Source: an uncultured Bacteroidales bacterium (GTDB lineage Bacteria > Bacteroidota > Bacteroidia > Bacteroidales > UBA932). From it: a stretch of 64,000 nucleotides of DNA. Below are positions 46,019 to 55,159 of the stretch, piece by piece (position 1 is the stretch's first letter; every line of letters begins with the position of its first letter). Both the position numbers and the translations under genes were made by a program. The notes beneath the pieces are model-generated. The model saw nothing but the letters and a program-made list of their open reading frames with translations, searched no databases and was not told the origin of the DNA. The stretch spans positions 124,001 through 188,000 of the forward strand of contig CAKUVD010000003.1 in NCBI GenBank assembly GCA_934695325.1. The letters run 5' to 3'.

Positions 46019-47584
46019 ATGGAGACAGGACAGAAAAGATTTCCGATAGGGGTGCAGACATTCGATAAGATCATCGAGGGCAATTATCTATATATCGACA
46101 AGACCGGATATGTAGATGAACTTGCCGGCAAATATCAATACGTGTTCCTTAGCCGCCCGCGCAGGTTCGGCAAGTCGCTGCTGTCATCCACCTTCCACTG
46201 CTATTTCGAGGGCAGGAAAGAATTGTTCGAAGGCTTGAAGGCCGGTGAAAAGAAAACGGAATGGAAGAAACATCCTGTCTTCCATTTCGATATGTCCACT
46301 GCCAAGCATATGAACGAGGAGCAGCTGTTGCGCTGTCTTGACTATAAGCTTGCTGAATATGAAAGAACCTACGGTAAAAATCAGAGCATTGACGACACGG
46401 ATGTAAATGCCAGGCTTGAGATTCTCATCAAGACAGCATTCGAGCAGACTGGGGAACAGGCTGTGCTGATCATTGATGAATACGATGCTCCACTGCTGGA
46501 CGTGATGAACGACAAGGTCAAGCTCCCTTCGCTCAGGCAGATTATGCGGAACTTCTACAGCCCGATAAAGAGCCTTGACCCGTATCTGAGGTTCGTATTC
46601 ATCACCGGTATCAACAAGTTCGCGCAGCTTAGCATATTCAGCGAACTGAACAATCTGAAGAACATCTCAATGATGCCAGAGTATTCTGCCATTTGCGGTA
46701 TCTCTCAGTCTGAAATGGAGAACAATATGCACGATGCCATTCAAGATTTGGCTGGCGAGCAGGAAATATCATATGACGAGGCGGTCTCCCAACTGAAGTA
46801 TAATTATGACGGATATCATTTCTGTGAGAAGTCTGAAGACATATATAACCCGTTCAGTCTGATTAACTCATTATCTGATAAACGCTTCGGTAGCTACTGG
46901 TTTGATTCAGGGACTCCGACATACCTCATCGAGAGACTTCGGCGTAACCCTATCGACGAGACCTCGCTCGACAAGATTACGCTCGTGCCGCAGTCTGACT
47001 TCGACGTATCCCCCGAATTGTCTGACAATTCCCTGCCGATGCTCTATCAGACAGGGTATCTGACAATCAAGTCCTACGACAAGAGAATGCAGCTCTACAC
47101 TCTCGGCTATCCGAACAAAGAGGTCAAGATAGGCTTCACCAGAGGACTCCTCGGGGAGTATCCGAGCAGTACAGGCACGGCTTCGGGATTCGTGGCGCAC
47201 TTCTATGCTGCGATGGACGCCCAGGACATTGACCTGGCGATGGAGAAACTGCAGGCCTATCTCGCAGGCATCCCTAACGACCTCGAGAACAAGACGGAGA
47301 AGCATTATCAGACTATCATCTATCTGATTTTCTCGCTTCTCGGGTTCTATATCCGCACGGAGGTGAAGTCTGCCATCGGGCGTGCCGACGCTGTCTGTCA
47401 CACCGACAACTGCATCTACGTCTTCGAGTTCAAGGTGGACGGCTCCGCCGAGGATGCGCTCAAGCAGATAGACGAGAAGGGCTATATGCTCCCGTACAAG
47501 CTTGAGGAAGGCAAGAGCCTCGTCAAGGTCGGAGTGAACATCTCTTCTCAGACGAGAACTGTGGAAAAGTGGATTACGGCGTAA
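46019..47584 (+). CDS. AAA-ATPase-like / PD-(D/E)XK nuclease-domain protein, copy 1 (DUF1703 type)
   Basis: The 521-residue protein begins 'METGQKRFPIGVQTFDKI'. An AAA-like N-terminal domain has 'FLSRPRRFGKSLLSS' as its phosphate loop and 'AVLIIDEYDAPLLD' as Walker B. A winged region follows, and the C-terminus holds a PD-(D/E)XK fold ('GRADAVCHTDNCIYVFEFK'). This architecture is very common and multi-copy in gut Bacteroidetes and its role is unknown. Copy 2 at 52348 is nearly identical over the last third and divergent in the middle. TATCTTTG at 45987-45994 is a likely -7 box 24 nt upstream. Confidence 0.88.
   Translation: METGQKRFPIGVQTFDKIIEGNYLYIDKTGYVDELAGKYQYVFLSRPRRFGKSLLSSTFHCYFEGRKELFEGLKAGEKKTEWKKHPVFHFDMSTAKHMNEEQLLRCLDYKLAEYERTYGKNQSIDDTDVNARLEILIKTAFEQTGEQAVLIIDEYDAPLLDVMNDKVKLPSLRQIMRNFYSPIKSLDPYLRFVFITGINKFAQLSIFSELNNLKNISMMPEYSAICGISQSEMENNMHDAIQDLAGEQEISYDEAVSQLKYNYDGYHFCEKSEDIYNPFSLINSLSDKRFGSYWFDSGTPTYLIERLRRNPIDETSLDKITLVPQSDFDVSPELSDNSLPMLYQTGYLTIKSYDKRMQLYTLGYPNKEVKIGFTRGLLGEYPSSTGTASGFVAHFYAAMDAQDIDLAMEKLQAYLAGIPNDLENKTEKHYQTIIYLIFSLLGFYIRTEVKSAIGRADAVCHTDNCIYVFEFKVDGSAEDALKQIDEKGYMLPYKLEEGKSLVKVGVNISSQTRTVEKWITA
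46910..47169 (+). repeat. 260-bp identical block, copy A (in DUF1703-type copy 1)
   Basis: By direct comparison all bases match 53233-53492 at an offset of 6323; similarity continues with scattered differences to the gene end. Flanking codons differ far more, so the block looks like recent gene conversion or recombination. Confidence 0.85.
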
Positions 47585-47611
47585 AGCATTCGGTCTACAG
47601 GCCGAATGCTT
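47584..47611. terminator. Hairpin between DUF1703-type copy 1 and rhaD
   Basis: AAGCATTCGG (47584-47593) pairs with CCGAATGCTT (47602-47611) over 10 bp with an 8-nt loop. The first base touches the copy-1 stop codon, and the hairpin extends into the rhaD stop (47595-47597). It probably ends both convergent transcripts. Confidence 0.6.
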
Positions 47612-48404
47612 CTTTCAGTTCATCCATCTGGGTGTCAGACATCCCCTCCGGTTCAAAACCCATATTGCGGGAGGCCTCGTAGATGAGGGCCGCCTTATTC
47701 AAGACATCCACTTGATCAAACGCCTCCCCTATCTCCGGCCCGACGGCACAGACTCCGTGTTTTTCCCACATCACGACGTCATATTCATCGAGCCTGGCCA
47801 CTGTAGCGTCAGCAAGAGTAGTAGAGGACGGCATAGCATAAGGAATTATGCCGAGCCCTTTCGGACAGAAGGCACGAGTCTCCGGAATCATTGACCATAG
47901 AAGTTTGGTAAGAACGTCTTTCTCGAGAAACGGACGGTAATGTGTCATCGCCACAAGTTCAATAGGATGAGTGTGGAGCGAGGCCTTATAACCGTTGCCG
48001 CACGCTATCATATAAGAATGCATCGCAAGATGAGAAGCAAGCTCAGACGTAGGCTTCACAGGATTGTCGGCAACGATTTCATAGCTTCTGCAGTCATCAC
48101 ATATACGGATTATGGAACCATTCTCCATCGGGAATCTGGCGAGGTCGCGCATCCTTCGGTTCGTTCCTTTGCAGAAGAACCAGCATCCCTTCAAGTTAGG
48201 CAGTTCCTGCGCCATCGGCACGACTGGAGCTATCGCCGTAAGTGACCTCATCTCATCATCAATGTATTCAGTGACATTGACCACTATGTTTCCGCCGTTG
48301 CGTTCAGCCCATCCCTTTTCCCAGAGATATCCGGCCACCTCAGCGACTTTTTCAATCTCCCGCCTCAGACCGAAGCGGTTTTCCAATACAGATTTCATAT
48401 TCAT
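47595..48404 (-). CDS. rhaD: Rhamnulose-1-phosphate aldolase
   Basis: This 269-residue class II aldolase splits L-rhamnulose-1-phosphate into dihydroxyacetone phosphate and L-lactaldehyde. Seen in sequence are 'GWAERNGGNIVVNVTEY' near the N-terminus, the zinc-binding 'ASLHTHPIELVAMTHYRP' and a third His in 'WEKHGVCAVG' with its catalytic neighbourhood. Length matches E. coli RhaD (274). It is the last gene of the minus-strand rhaB-rhaA-rhaT-rhaD operon, 3 nt after rhaT. Confidence 0.94.
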   Translation of the reverse strand: MNMKSVLENRFGLRREIEKVAEVAGYLWEKGWAERNGGNIVVNVTEYIDDEMRSLTAIAPVVPMAQELPNLKGCWFFCKGTNRRMRDLARFPMENGSIIRICDDCRSYEIVADNPVKPTSELASHLAMHSYMIACGNGYKASLHTHPIELVAMTHYRPFLEKDVLTKLLWSMIPETRAFCPKGLGIIPYAMPSSTTLADATVARLDEYDVVMWEKHGVCAVGPEIGEAFDQVDVLNKAALIYEASRNMGFEPEGMSDTQMDELKEAFGL

Positions 48405-48407
48405 TAC

Positions 48408-49421
48408 TCAAAATAAATTCGGGAACACCAATGACACTACAAGTATGACAAGTCCTCCTACCAGCACGGACACTGTCTTTTTCGATGTCCCGGCCCATTC
48501 TCTCAGTACAACTCCCCATATATTCGAGAAGAGCACGTTCAATGCCATCAGTATGCACCAGGAGAATCTCATCGCAACGGAGCCTTCTTCGAAGAAAGAC
48601 TTACCGACTCCAAGTCCGAAGAACTGGCTGTACCAAAGAAGTCCGGCAAGGGTACAGAACAGGACATTTCCTGCAAGTACCCGGACATCTGCATAGTCTG
48701 AGAAAGTCCTGTTACGGAAATTCTTGTACAGACAATATGCCGCATTCGTGATGAAGCCGCCGAATGTGACCATCATAGTGGCCGGAAGAGTGGCGAACAG
48801 CGGTTTCATCCCATCAATCTGAAGAGTCTTTCCCGCCTCGAGACCGAGACTGAAGCAAGCCGACATCACACCCGAGAGAACAGCTATCAGCAGCCCCTTG
48901 GTAAAAGCGAAGTCTTTAAGAGCCGTCTTCCTGTCCTCCGCACTCATCTGCCGCGAGCGAAGCGCACCGGCATAGCCTATGACGGCTATTCCTGCTATGG
49001 TCAGGCTGACGCCTATGAGAAGTATCAGCCCACTGCCGCGAAACAAGTCATCTCCGGAAGTAAGAGCAGGAAGAAGTGTCCCCACAGCGGCACAGAGACC
49101 GAGCGAAAGAGACTGACCGAGAGCCACGCCAAGGTATCTCATACTGAGGCCGAATGTCAGGCCGCCGACGCCCCACAGAGCGCCGAATCCCATAGACTTG
49201 AAAGCAGCTGCCGTATCAGAGCCTAGCATCCCGGCAAGCGAACTGCCCGACGGCACTGCAAGCAGAGCGCCAAGAAGAGGGAATACAAGCCACGCAAATA
49301 TGCCCTGGACAAGCCAGAAACTCTCCCAGCTCCACCCACGCACCTTTTTTATAGGGACGTATGAGCTTGACTGGCAGAAACTTCCGACTGCGATTATCAA
49401 TAGTCCGAGAATTGTATTCAT
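48408..49421 (-). CDS. rhaT: L-rhamnose/proton symporter
   Basis: The 337-residue membrane protein has ten predicted hydrophobic segments and the RhaT start pattern 'QSSSYVPIKKVRGWSWE' after the first segment. It imports L-rhamnose with protons. E. coli RhaT has 344 residues and the same topology. The gene lies between rhaA and rhaD in the operon, 15 nt after rhaA and 3 nt before rhaD. Confidence 0.92.
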   Translation of the reverse strand: MNTILGLLIIAVGSFCQSSSYVPIKKVRGWSWESFWLVQGIFAWLVFPLLGALLAVPSGSSLAGMLGSDTAAAFKSMGFGALWGVGGLTFGLSMRYLGVALGQSLSLGLCAAVGTLLPALTSGDDLFRGSGLILLIGVSLTIAGIAVIGYAGALRSRQMSAEDRKTALKDFAFTKGLLIAVLSGVMSACFSLGLEAGKTLQIDGMKPLFATLPATMMVTFGGFITNAAYCLYKNFRNRTFSDYADVRVLAGNVLFCTLAGLLWYSQFFGLGVGKSFFEEGSVAMRFSWCILMALNVLFSNIWGVVLREWAGTSKKTVSVLVGGLVILVVSLVFPNLF

Positions 49422-49436
49422 ACTATCCTGTAAAGA

Positions 49437-50690
49437 CTAACGTTTCAATGTAACCTCGGACTCGTACTTCTGCACATCTGCGATGAAGCCACTCCCTACA
49501 GGGACATCATTACGCAGACAGAACTCGTCATAGACGGCGTTCCACGGAAGGGCTTTGCACTCTTCCTCAAGTGCAAGGACCTCGAAATGCCTGTCCTCCA
49601 GTTCATATCTTCCAATGAGTTCCTTAGGCTCGAGGAGGGCGCGGAGCATCGACTTCTGCGCGGCGCGCGAGCCTGTGACGTATGCGCCGATACGGTTCAT
49701 AGCACCGTCAAAATAGTCAAGGCCATAGTGCACCCTGTCAAGAGCGCCTGCACGAACTATCTCAGAGAATAACTCCACAGTATTGTCATCCATTATGGTA
49801 ACATGATCCGAATCCCACCTTATAGGACGGCTGACGTGAAGCATAAGTTCCGGAACGAAGCAGAGAAGGGCGGAAACCTTGTCAGCCGGGCTTTCCGTAG
49901 GATGATAATGCCCGGTGTCTATGGTAGGAATCTTCCCGTTCTGTGCGGCATAAGCCGTATAGAAATCGTGAGAGCCGACAGTAAAGCTTTCCAGGCCGAT
50001 GCCGAACACCTTGCCCTCGATGCAATCCTTCATATTGTCCTTCTTGTCCGCAAAAATCCTGTCAAGAGAGTCCTTGAGCAGGCTACGATAGAGGAAGTGA
50101 TTTACAGATACATCCTTGCATCCGTCGTGCACCCAGAGGTTCATTATGCACGGATCGCCCTGAGCCTTGCCCATAGCGTCAGCGATATCTCGGCAGCGTC
50201 TGGTATGCTCTACCCAGAAGTCGCGTATGCCTTTGTCCGGATTCGACAATGACAGGTTCCCGCTCTTAGGGTGAGAGAACGACGATGAATTGAAGTCAAG
50301 TTTCATATCGTTTTCCTTTCCCCACTCAATCCAGCTCTGGAAATACTCAGGAGTCACCTCGTCACGATCCACCACCTTTCCTTGGAAGTCGCCATATATC
50401 TCGTGAAGATTCAGGCGGTGAGTCCCCGGGATAAGGCTCTTGGCCTTGAGGATATCGGCACGCAGTTCATCAATGTCGCGGGCAGCGCCCGGATAGTTCC
50501 CTGTCGCCTGGATACCACCTGAGAGAGCGCCGGCCTGGACTTCAAAGCCTTTCACATCATCAGCCTGCCAGCAATGTATGCTGAGGTGAAAGTCCTGGAG
50601 CTTTGCAAGCACCTTCTCCGTGTCAATACCAAATTCGGCATAACGTTCCCTGGCGATTTCGTATGCCCTTTCTATAAGTTCTGATTTCAT
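49437..50690 (-). CDS. rhaA: L-rhamnose isomerase
   Basis: This 417-residue TIM-barrel enzyme converts L-rhamnose to L-rhamnulose. Family sequence is seen at 'HCWQADDVKGFEV', 'LDFNSSSFSHPKSG', 'LWVHDGCKDVSVN', 'GLESFTVGSHDFYTAYA' and 'IPTIDTGHYHPTE', which contain the Glu, Asp and His metal ligands. Its start overlaps the rhaB stop by 4 nt (ATGA), indicating translational coupling. Confidence 0.96.
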   Translation of the reverse strand: MKSELIERAYEIARERYAEFGIDTEKVLAKLQDFHLSIHCWQADDVKGFEVQAGALSGGIQATGNYPGAARDIDELRADILKAKSLIPGTHRLNLHEIYGDFQGKVVDRDEVTPEYFQSWIEWGKENDMKLDFNSSSFSHPKSGNLSLSNPDKGIRDFWVEHTRRCRDIADAMGKAQGDPCIMNLWVHDGCKDVSVNHFLYRSLLKDSLDRIFADKKDNMKDCIEGKVFGIGLESFTVGSHDFYTAYAAQNGKIPTIDTGHYHPTESPADKVSALLCFVPELMLHVSRPIRWDSDHVTIMDDNTVELFSEIVRAGALDRVHYGLDYFDGAMNRIGAYVTGSRAAQKSMLRALLEPKELIGRYELEDRHFEVLALEEECKALPWNAVYDEFCLRNDVPVGSGFIADVQKYESEVTLKR

Positions 50691-52165
50691 ATTGTTTGTT
50701 TTGTGTTTATTATCTCTACGAAGCGTTCAAAAGCATTGTCCCAGACATCCTGCCCGGCAGGCTCGAACCTATGGAGAGACGGATCGGAGGCGAGTACGCC
50801 TCGCATTCCTGTTATGGAGCCGGCAAAGCCAAGCCCGGTGAACTGAGCCATAAGATTGCCCACAGTAGTGGCCTCGGCAGGCCCGGCGATTACAGGTATC
50901 CCCAAGGAATCAGACGTCATCTGGTTCAGCAGGGCATTCATAGAGCCTCCACCAATGATATGAAGACGCTCAATGTGCTTTCCAGTAAGTTCCTGCAGTC
51001 GTCCCAGCACCATACGGTATTTCAATGCGAGTGATTCGAAAATGCAACGGACGAACTCCGCATCAGTGGAAGGTGAAAGCTCACCGTGCCTCCGGCAATA
51101 CTCGCTTATCGCAGATGGCATATCTGAAGGGTTCGCAAACATCGCGTCATCAGGATCAATGACGCTACGGAACGGCTCAGCCTTGTCCACCATCGACATA
51201 ATCTGAGGGTATGCATATTCACGGCCTTCATTTTTCCACACGGCACGGCACCTTTCAAGCAGCCACATTCCAGTTATGTTCTTAAGGAAACGTATTCCGC
51301 CTTCTGCACCGCCCTCATTCGTGAAATTCTGTTCAAATGACTGTTCAGTGATAATAGGAGCCGAAGTCTCAACGCCCATAAGTGACCAAGTGCCGGAACT
51401 GAGATATGCAAAGTTTTCATCACTTGACGGAACTGCCGCCACTGCGGAACCCGTATCGTGACCGGCCACCGCTATGACTGGTATCTTCCCCAGTCCGGTC
51501 GCCTCCACGACTTCGTCAGTCAGCGTCCCGATGACGTCGCCAGGCATCACCTTTCTTCCGAACAGACTCCGGGACACACCGGCAGCGTCCAATATGTCTT
51601 CATCGAAATCACCCGTCTCCGGATTCATCAGTGCAGACGTGGACAGTATCGTATGTTCGCATACACGCTCTCCTGACAACATATAATTTATGGCATCAGG
51701 AATGAACAGAATACCTGCGGCAGCCTCCAAGGCCGAATTTTTCTCCTGACGCATAGCGAAGAGCTGGAACACTGTATTGAAATTCATTATCTGGATTCCG
51801 GTCCTGCGGTATAATTCCCTGCGAGGTATAATGCTGAAGAATTTCTCAGGAATCCCTACTGTATAGCCATCACGATAAGAGCGAGGCTGAGACAGGAGAT
51901 GTCCGTCCCTGCCGAGCAGGACGAAATCCACACCCCACGTATCCACTCCGACGGACTCTATCGTTTCACCGGATGCGGCAGCTTTTCTAAGCCCTGCAAG
52001 AATCTCATTCCAGAGTTCCCACATGTCCCAATAGCTACGGCCGCCGACTTTTATTATACTATTTTTAAACCGATGCAATTCCGTCATTTGAATACCGCTT
52101 CCGGTATATTTCCCCAACACAATGCGACCACTGGTCGCTCCAAGGTCTATTGCCACAGATGCCAT
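50687..52165 (-). CDS. rhaB: Rhamnulokinase
   Basis: The 492-residue FGGY-family sugar kinase phosphorylates L-rhamnulose. The N-terminal ATP/sugar motif 'AIDLGATSGRIVLGKY' and the C-terminal adenosine motif 'HIIGGGSMNALLNQM' are both clear, along with 'AGHDTGSAVAAVP'. It is the first gene of the rha operon. About 35 nt upstream lies TTACTTTG (complement of ~52202-52209), close to but not matching the -7 consensus, as might suit an activator-dependent promoter. The AraC-type gene at 53959 is the obvious candidate activator. Confidence 0.95.
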   Translation of the reverse strand: MASVAIDLGATSGRIVLGKYTGSGIQMTELHRFKNSIIKVGGRSYWDMWELWNEILAGLRKAAASGETIESVGVDTWGVDFVLLGRDGHLLSQPRSYRDGYTVGIPEKFFSIIPRRELYRRTGIQIMNFNTVFQLFAMRQEKNSALEAAAGILFIPDAINYMLSGERVCEHTILSTSALMNPETGDFDEDILDAAGVSRSLFGRKVMPGDVIGTLTDEVVEATGLGKIPVIAVAGHDTGSAVAAVPSSDENFAYLSSGTWSLMGVETSAPIITEQSFEQNFTNEGGAEGGIRFLKNITGMWLLERCRAVWKNEGREYAYPQIMSMVDKAEPFRSVIDPDDAMFANPSDMPSAISEYCRRHGELSPSTDAEFVRCIFESLALKYRMVLGRLQELTGKHIERLHIIGGGSMNALLNQMTSDSLGIPVIAGPAEATTVGNLMAQFTGLGFAGSITGMRGVLASDPSLHRFEPAGQDVWDNAFERFVEIINTKQTI

Positions 52166-52347
52166 TTTAGTGCTTTTATGGTTTAGATTTTACTTTTTTA
52201 CAAAGTAACGTGTTTCAGTTTCTAATCATGTCCTCTATATGACATTTAAACATTGATTTTTGATTTTCGATTTTAAAAAAGCTGAGTCCAGGCAATCGTT
52301 TATACAAAAATTTCACTACCTTTGAAAGTAAAGCTAACTTTTGGAGT

Positions 52348-53919
52348 ATGGGAATAGGACAGAGGAGATTCCCGATAGGGGTACAGACATTCGATAAGAT
52401 CATCGAGGGCAATTATCTATATATTGACAAGACCGGATATGTAGATGAAGTCGCCGGCAAATATCAATACGTGTTTCTAAGCCGTCCTAGAAGGTTCGGG
52501 AAGTCTCTGCTATCATCCACTTTCCACTGCTATTTCGAGGGCAGGAAGGAGCTGTTCGAGGGGCTGAAGGCCGGCGAGAGGAAAGACGAATGGAAGAAAC
52601 ACCCTGTTTTCCATTTCGACATGTCCACGGCCAAGCACATGAACGAGGAGCAGCTGCTTGAAGAACTCGACAAGAAGCTTTATGTCTATGAACAGATTTA
52701 TGGACGCGGAGAGAAAGACATAAACGTAAATCAACGACTTGAGGGGCTTGTTACACGTTCATTTGAGCAAACAGGAGAACAGGCTGTGCTGATTATCGAC
52801 GAATACGATGCTCCATTGCTGGACGTGATGAACGACAAGGTAAGGCTCCCTTCGCTCAGGCAGATTATGCGGAACTTCTACAGCCCGATAAAGAGTCTCG
52901 ACCCGTATCTACGATTCGTATTCATTACCGGAATCAACAAGTTCGCACAGCTCAGCATCTTCAGCGAACTGAATAACCTGCAGAACATCTCAATGATGCC
53001 GGAGTATTCTGCCATTTGCGGAATCTCGCAGTCCGAAATGGAGAGCAATATGCAGGATGAAATCAAAGCTCTCGCCGACGAACAGGAAATCTCTTACGAT
53101 GAAGCGCTGGCCCAGCTGAAATACAACTATGACGGATATCATTTCAGTGAGAAATCGGAAGACATATACAATCCGTTCAGCCTCATCAAGTCGTTGAACG
53201 AAAAGCGCTTCGGAAGTTATTGGTTCGATACCGGGACTCCGACATACCTCATCGAGAGACTTCGGCGTAACCCTATCGACGAGACCTCGCTCGACAAGAT
53301 TACGCTCGTGCCGCAGTCTGACTTCGACGTATCCCCCGAATTGTCTGACAATTCCCTGCCGATGCTCTATCAGACAGGGTATCTGACAATCAAGTCCTAC
53401 GACAAGAGAATGCAGCTCTACACTCTCGGCTATCCGAACAAAGAGGTCAAGATAGGCTTCACCAGAGGACTCCTCGGGGAGTATCCGAGCAGCACAGGCA
53501 CGGCTTCGGGATTCGTGGCGCACTTCTATGCCGCGATGGACTCCCAGGACATTGACCTGGCGATGGAGAAGCTGCAGGCCTATCTCGCAGGCATCCCTAA
53601 CGACCTCGAGAACAAGACGGAGAAGCATTATCAGACCATCATTTATCTGATTTTCTCGCTACTCGGGTTCTATATCCGCACAGAAGTCAAGTCCGCCATC
53701 GGACGCGCCGACGCTGTCTGCCATACAGACAACTGCATCTACGTCTTCGAGTTCAAGGTGGACGGCTCTGCCGAGGATGCGCTCAGGCAGATTGATGAGA
53801 AGGGATATATGCTCCCGTACAAGCTTGAGGAAGGCAAGAGCCTCGTCAAGGTCGGTGTGAACATCTCTTCTCAGACACGCACTGTAGAGAAATGGATTAT
53901 ACAGCCATGCAATGCCTGA
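52348..53919 (+). CDS. AAA-ATPase-like / PD-(D/E)XK nuclease-domain protein, copy 2 (DUF1703 type)
   Basis: The 523-residue paralogue of the protein at 46019 has the same domains ('RPRRFGKSLLSS', 'LIIDEYDAPLLD', C-terminal 'VFEFKVDGSAEDAL'). Residues around 107-145 differ strongly from copy 1, while 260 consecutive bases (53233-53492 against 46910-47169) are identical. TACCTTTG at 52317-52324 is a likely -7 box 23 nt upstream, at a similar position to copy 1. The gene is inserted between rhaB and the AraC-type regulator, on the regulator's strand, and may share its transcript. Confidence 0.88.
   Translation: MGIGQRRFPIGVQTFDKIIEGNYLYIDKTGYVDEVAGKYQYVFLSRPRRFGKSLLSSTFHCYFEGRKELFEGLKAGERKDEWKKHPVFHFDMSTAKHMNEEQLLEELDKKLYVYEQIYGRGEKDINVNQRLEGLVTRSFEQTGEQAVLIIDEYDAPLLDVMNDKVRLPSLRQIMRNFYSPIKSLDPYLRFVFITGINKFAQLSIFSELNNLQNISMMPEYSAICGISQSEMESNMQDEIKALADEQEISYDEALAQLKYNYDGYHFSEKSEDIYNPFSLIKSLNEKRFGSYWFDTGTPTYLIERLRRNPIDETSLDKITLVPQSDFDVSPELSDNSLPMLYQTGYLTIKSYDKRMQLYTLGYPNKEVKIGFTRGLLGEYPSSTGTASGFVAHFYAAMDSQDIDLAMEKLQAYLAGIPNDLENKTEKHYQTIIYLIFSLLGFYIRTEVKSAIGRADAVCHTDNCIYVFEFKVDGSAEDALRQIDEKGYMLPYKLEEGKSLVKVGVNISSQTRTVEKWIIQPCNA
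53233..53492 (+). repeat. 260-bp identical block, copy B (in DUF1703-type copy 2)
   Basis: Partner of the block at 46910-47169, in direct orientation. Recombination between the two would delete or duplicate the rhamnose operon that lies between them. Confidence 0.85.
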
Positions 53920-53958
53920 AGCATAGTTTCGGACTGCATCAGATGAAATCTGAAGATT

Positions 53959-54873
53959 ATGGATAAGGTTCAGAGCATAAAATACCTCTTAAGCACGCAG
54001 AAAGATGTGAAATGGGGAATCACGATAAACACCGTCGGGACACAGATTATCGAGAAAGATTATTCTTCTTATCCGCCAGCAGAAAAGCATCCGGAAGGAT
54101 TCTATTTCGATATTCACAAAGGCAGAATCCTCGACAGCTGGCAGCTTCTGTACATACATGCCGGAAAAGGGATGCTGCGTGACGACAAAGGGAATGTCAG
54201 GCAGATAAACTGCGGAGAAATGATTCTGCTCCGGCCAGGTGTATGGCACAGCTACTGTCCGGATCCGGAAACAGGATGGGAGGAATTCTGGATAGGTTTC
54301 AAAGGGCCTGTAATAGAGGAACGGGCAAAGAACGGCTTTTTTGAGAAGACAGTATATAACGTCGGCGTAAGGGAGAACATCACATCGCTATATAATGAAG
54401 CCGTGCAAGTAGCTATACAGGAAAAGGCGTCTTACCAGCAATATCTTGCAGGAGTAGTTAATCTGCTTCTCGGCATGGCTGTCTATCACGACATGAACAT
54501 GGCAGTATCATCAGACTATATCGCAGAGAAAATCGACTCGGCGAAAGCGATGATGAGGAGTCATTTTCACGAGAACATCGAACTGGAGGACATTGCAAAG
54601 GAGACCGGCATGAGCTATTCCTGGTTCAGAAAGAAATTCCGGGAATATACGGGAATCTCCCCTGCCCGCTACATTCTTGGGCTAAGGATTCAAGAGGCCT
54701 GCAGGCTCCTTGTCGAATCCCCATTCAGCATCAAGGAAATAGCTTGGAAGCTGAATTTCGATGATAGTTCATATTTCTCGTCAATGTTCCTGCGCGAGGT
54801 GGGAATGTCTCCGAAGGGATACCGCGAAAAGTTCGCCTCAGATCAGTTTTCAGAAACTGAAGCAGAATCGTAG
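53959..54873 (+). CDS. AraC-family transcriptional regulator, probable rhamnose regulator
   Basis: The 304-residue protein has an AraC-type cupin sensor domain ('LLYIHAGKGMLRDD', 'GEMILLRPGVWHSYCPDP') and a C-terminal double helix-turn-helix ('ENIELEDIAKETGMSYSWF', 'SIKEIAWKLNFDDSSYFSS'). It lies next to the rhaBATD operon and is transcribed divergently from it, with only the DUF1703-type copy 2 between, so it probably activates rha genes when L-rhamnose or rhamnulose is present (RhaR/RhaS role). That assignment rests on context. It starts 39 nt after copy 2, so part of its expression may be read-through. Confidence 0.85.
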   Translation: MDKVQSIKYLLSTQKDVKWGITINTVGTQIIEKDYSSYPPAEKHPEGFYFDIHKGRILDSWQLLYIHAGKGMLRDDKGNVRQINCGEMILLRPGVWHSYCPDPETGWEEFWIGFKGPVIEERAKNGFFEKTVYNVGVRENITSLYNEAVQVAIQEKASYQQYLAGVVNLLLGMAVYHDMNMAVSSDYIAEKIDSAKAMMRSHFHENIELEDIAKETGMSYSWFRKKFREYTGISPARYILGLRIQEACRLLVESPFSIKEIAWKLNFDDSSYFSSMFLREVGMSPKGYREKFASDQFSETEAES

Positions 54874-54890
54874 AATTCATTCAGCAATTT

Positions 54891-54906
54891 TATTTTTGCG
54901 CAAAAA
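54891..54906 (+). promoter_or_regulatory. -7-like box within a perfect palindrome
   Basis: TATTTTTG at 54891-54898 matches TAnnTTTG. The 14-bp palindrome TTTTTGCGCAAAAA (54893-54906) overlaps it. It lies just upstream of the third DUF1703-type remnant, so it is probably that gene's old promoter. Confidence 0.35.
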
Positions 54907-54920
54907 AAATTCTCGAAAAG

Positions 54921-55031
54921 GTAGATAATGCTATATGGCAAATACAGGTCTTGTCTATGTCCCTGCCGATGCCCTATCAGACCGGATATCTGACAATCAA
55001 GTCTTATGACAAGAGGATGAGGCTATATCCT
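54921..55031 (+). pseudogene. Deletion remnant of a third DUF1703-type copy
   Basis: 54921-54945 resembles the early 'GTAGATGAA...GGCAAATAT' part of the two paralogues, and 54960-55031 matches their 'CCTGCCGATGCTCTATCAG...' segment (about codon 340) with few differences. Everything between was lost, and the rest of the gene is absent. It shows this locus has repeatedly gained and lost copies of the family. Confidence 0.7.
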
Positions 55032-55159
55032 CTCGGATATCCAAACAAGTAAGCGTCCCCGATGCTTTCCTTGTCATAGATATAATGAAGTCTCAGCCCC
55101 CGAAAGAGGCCGAGACTTCATCTTTCATCAGACTGTTCGTCACACACGTGACATAGTCA

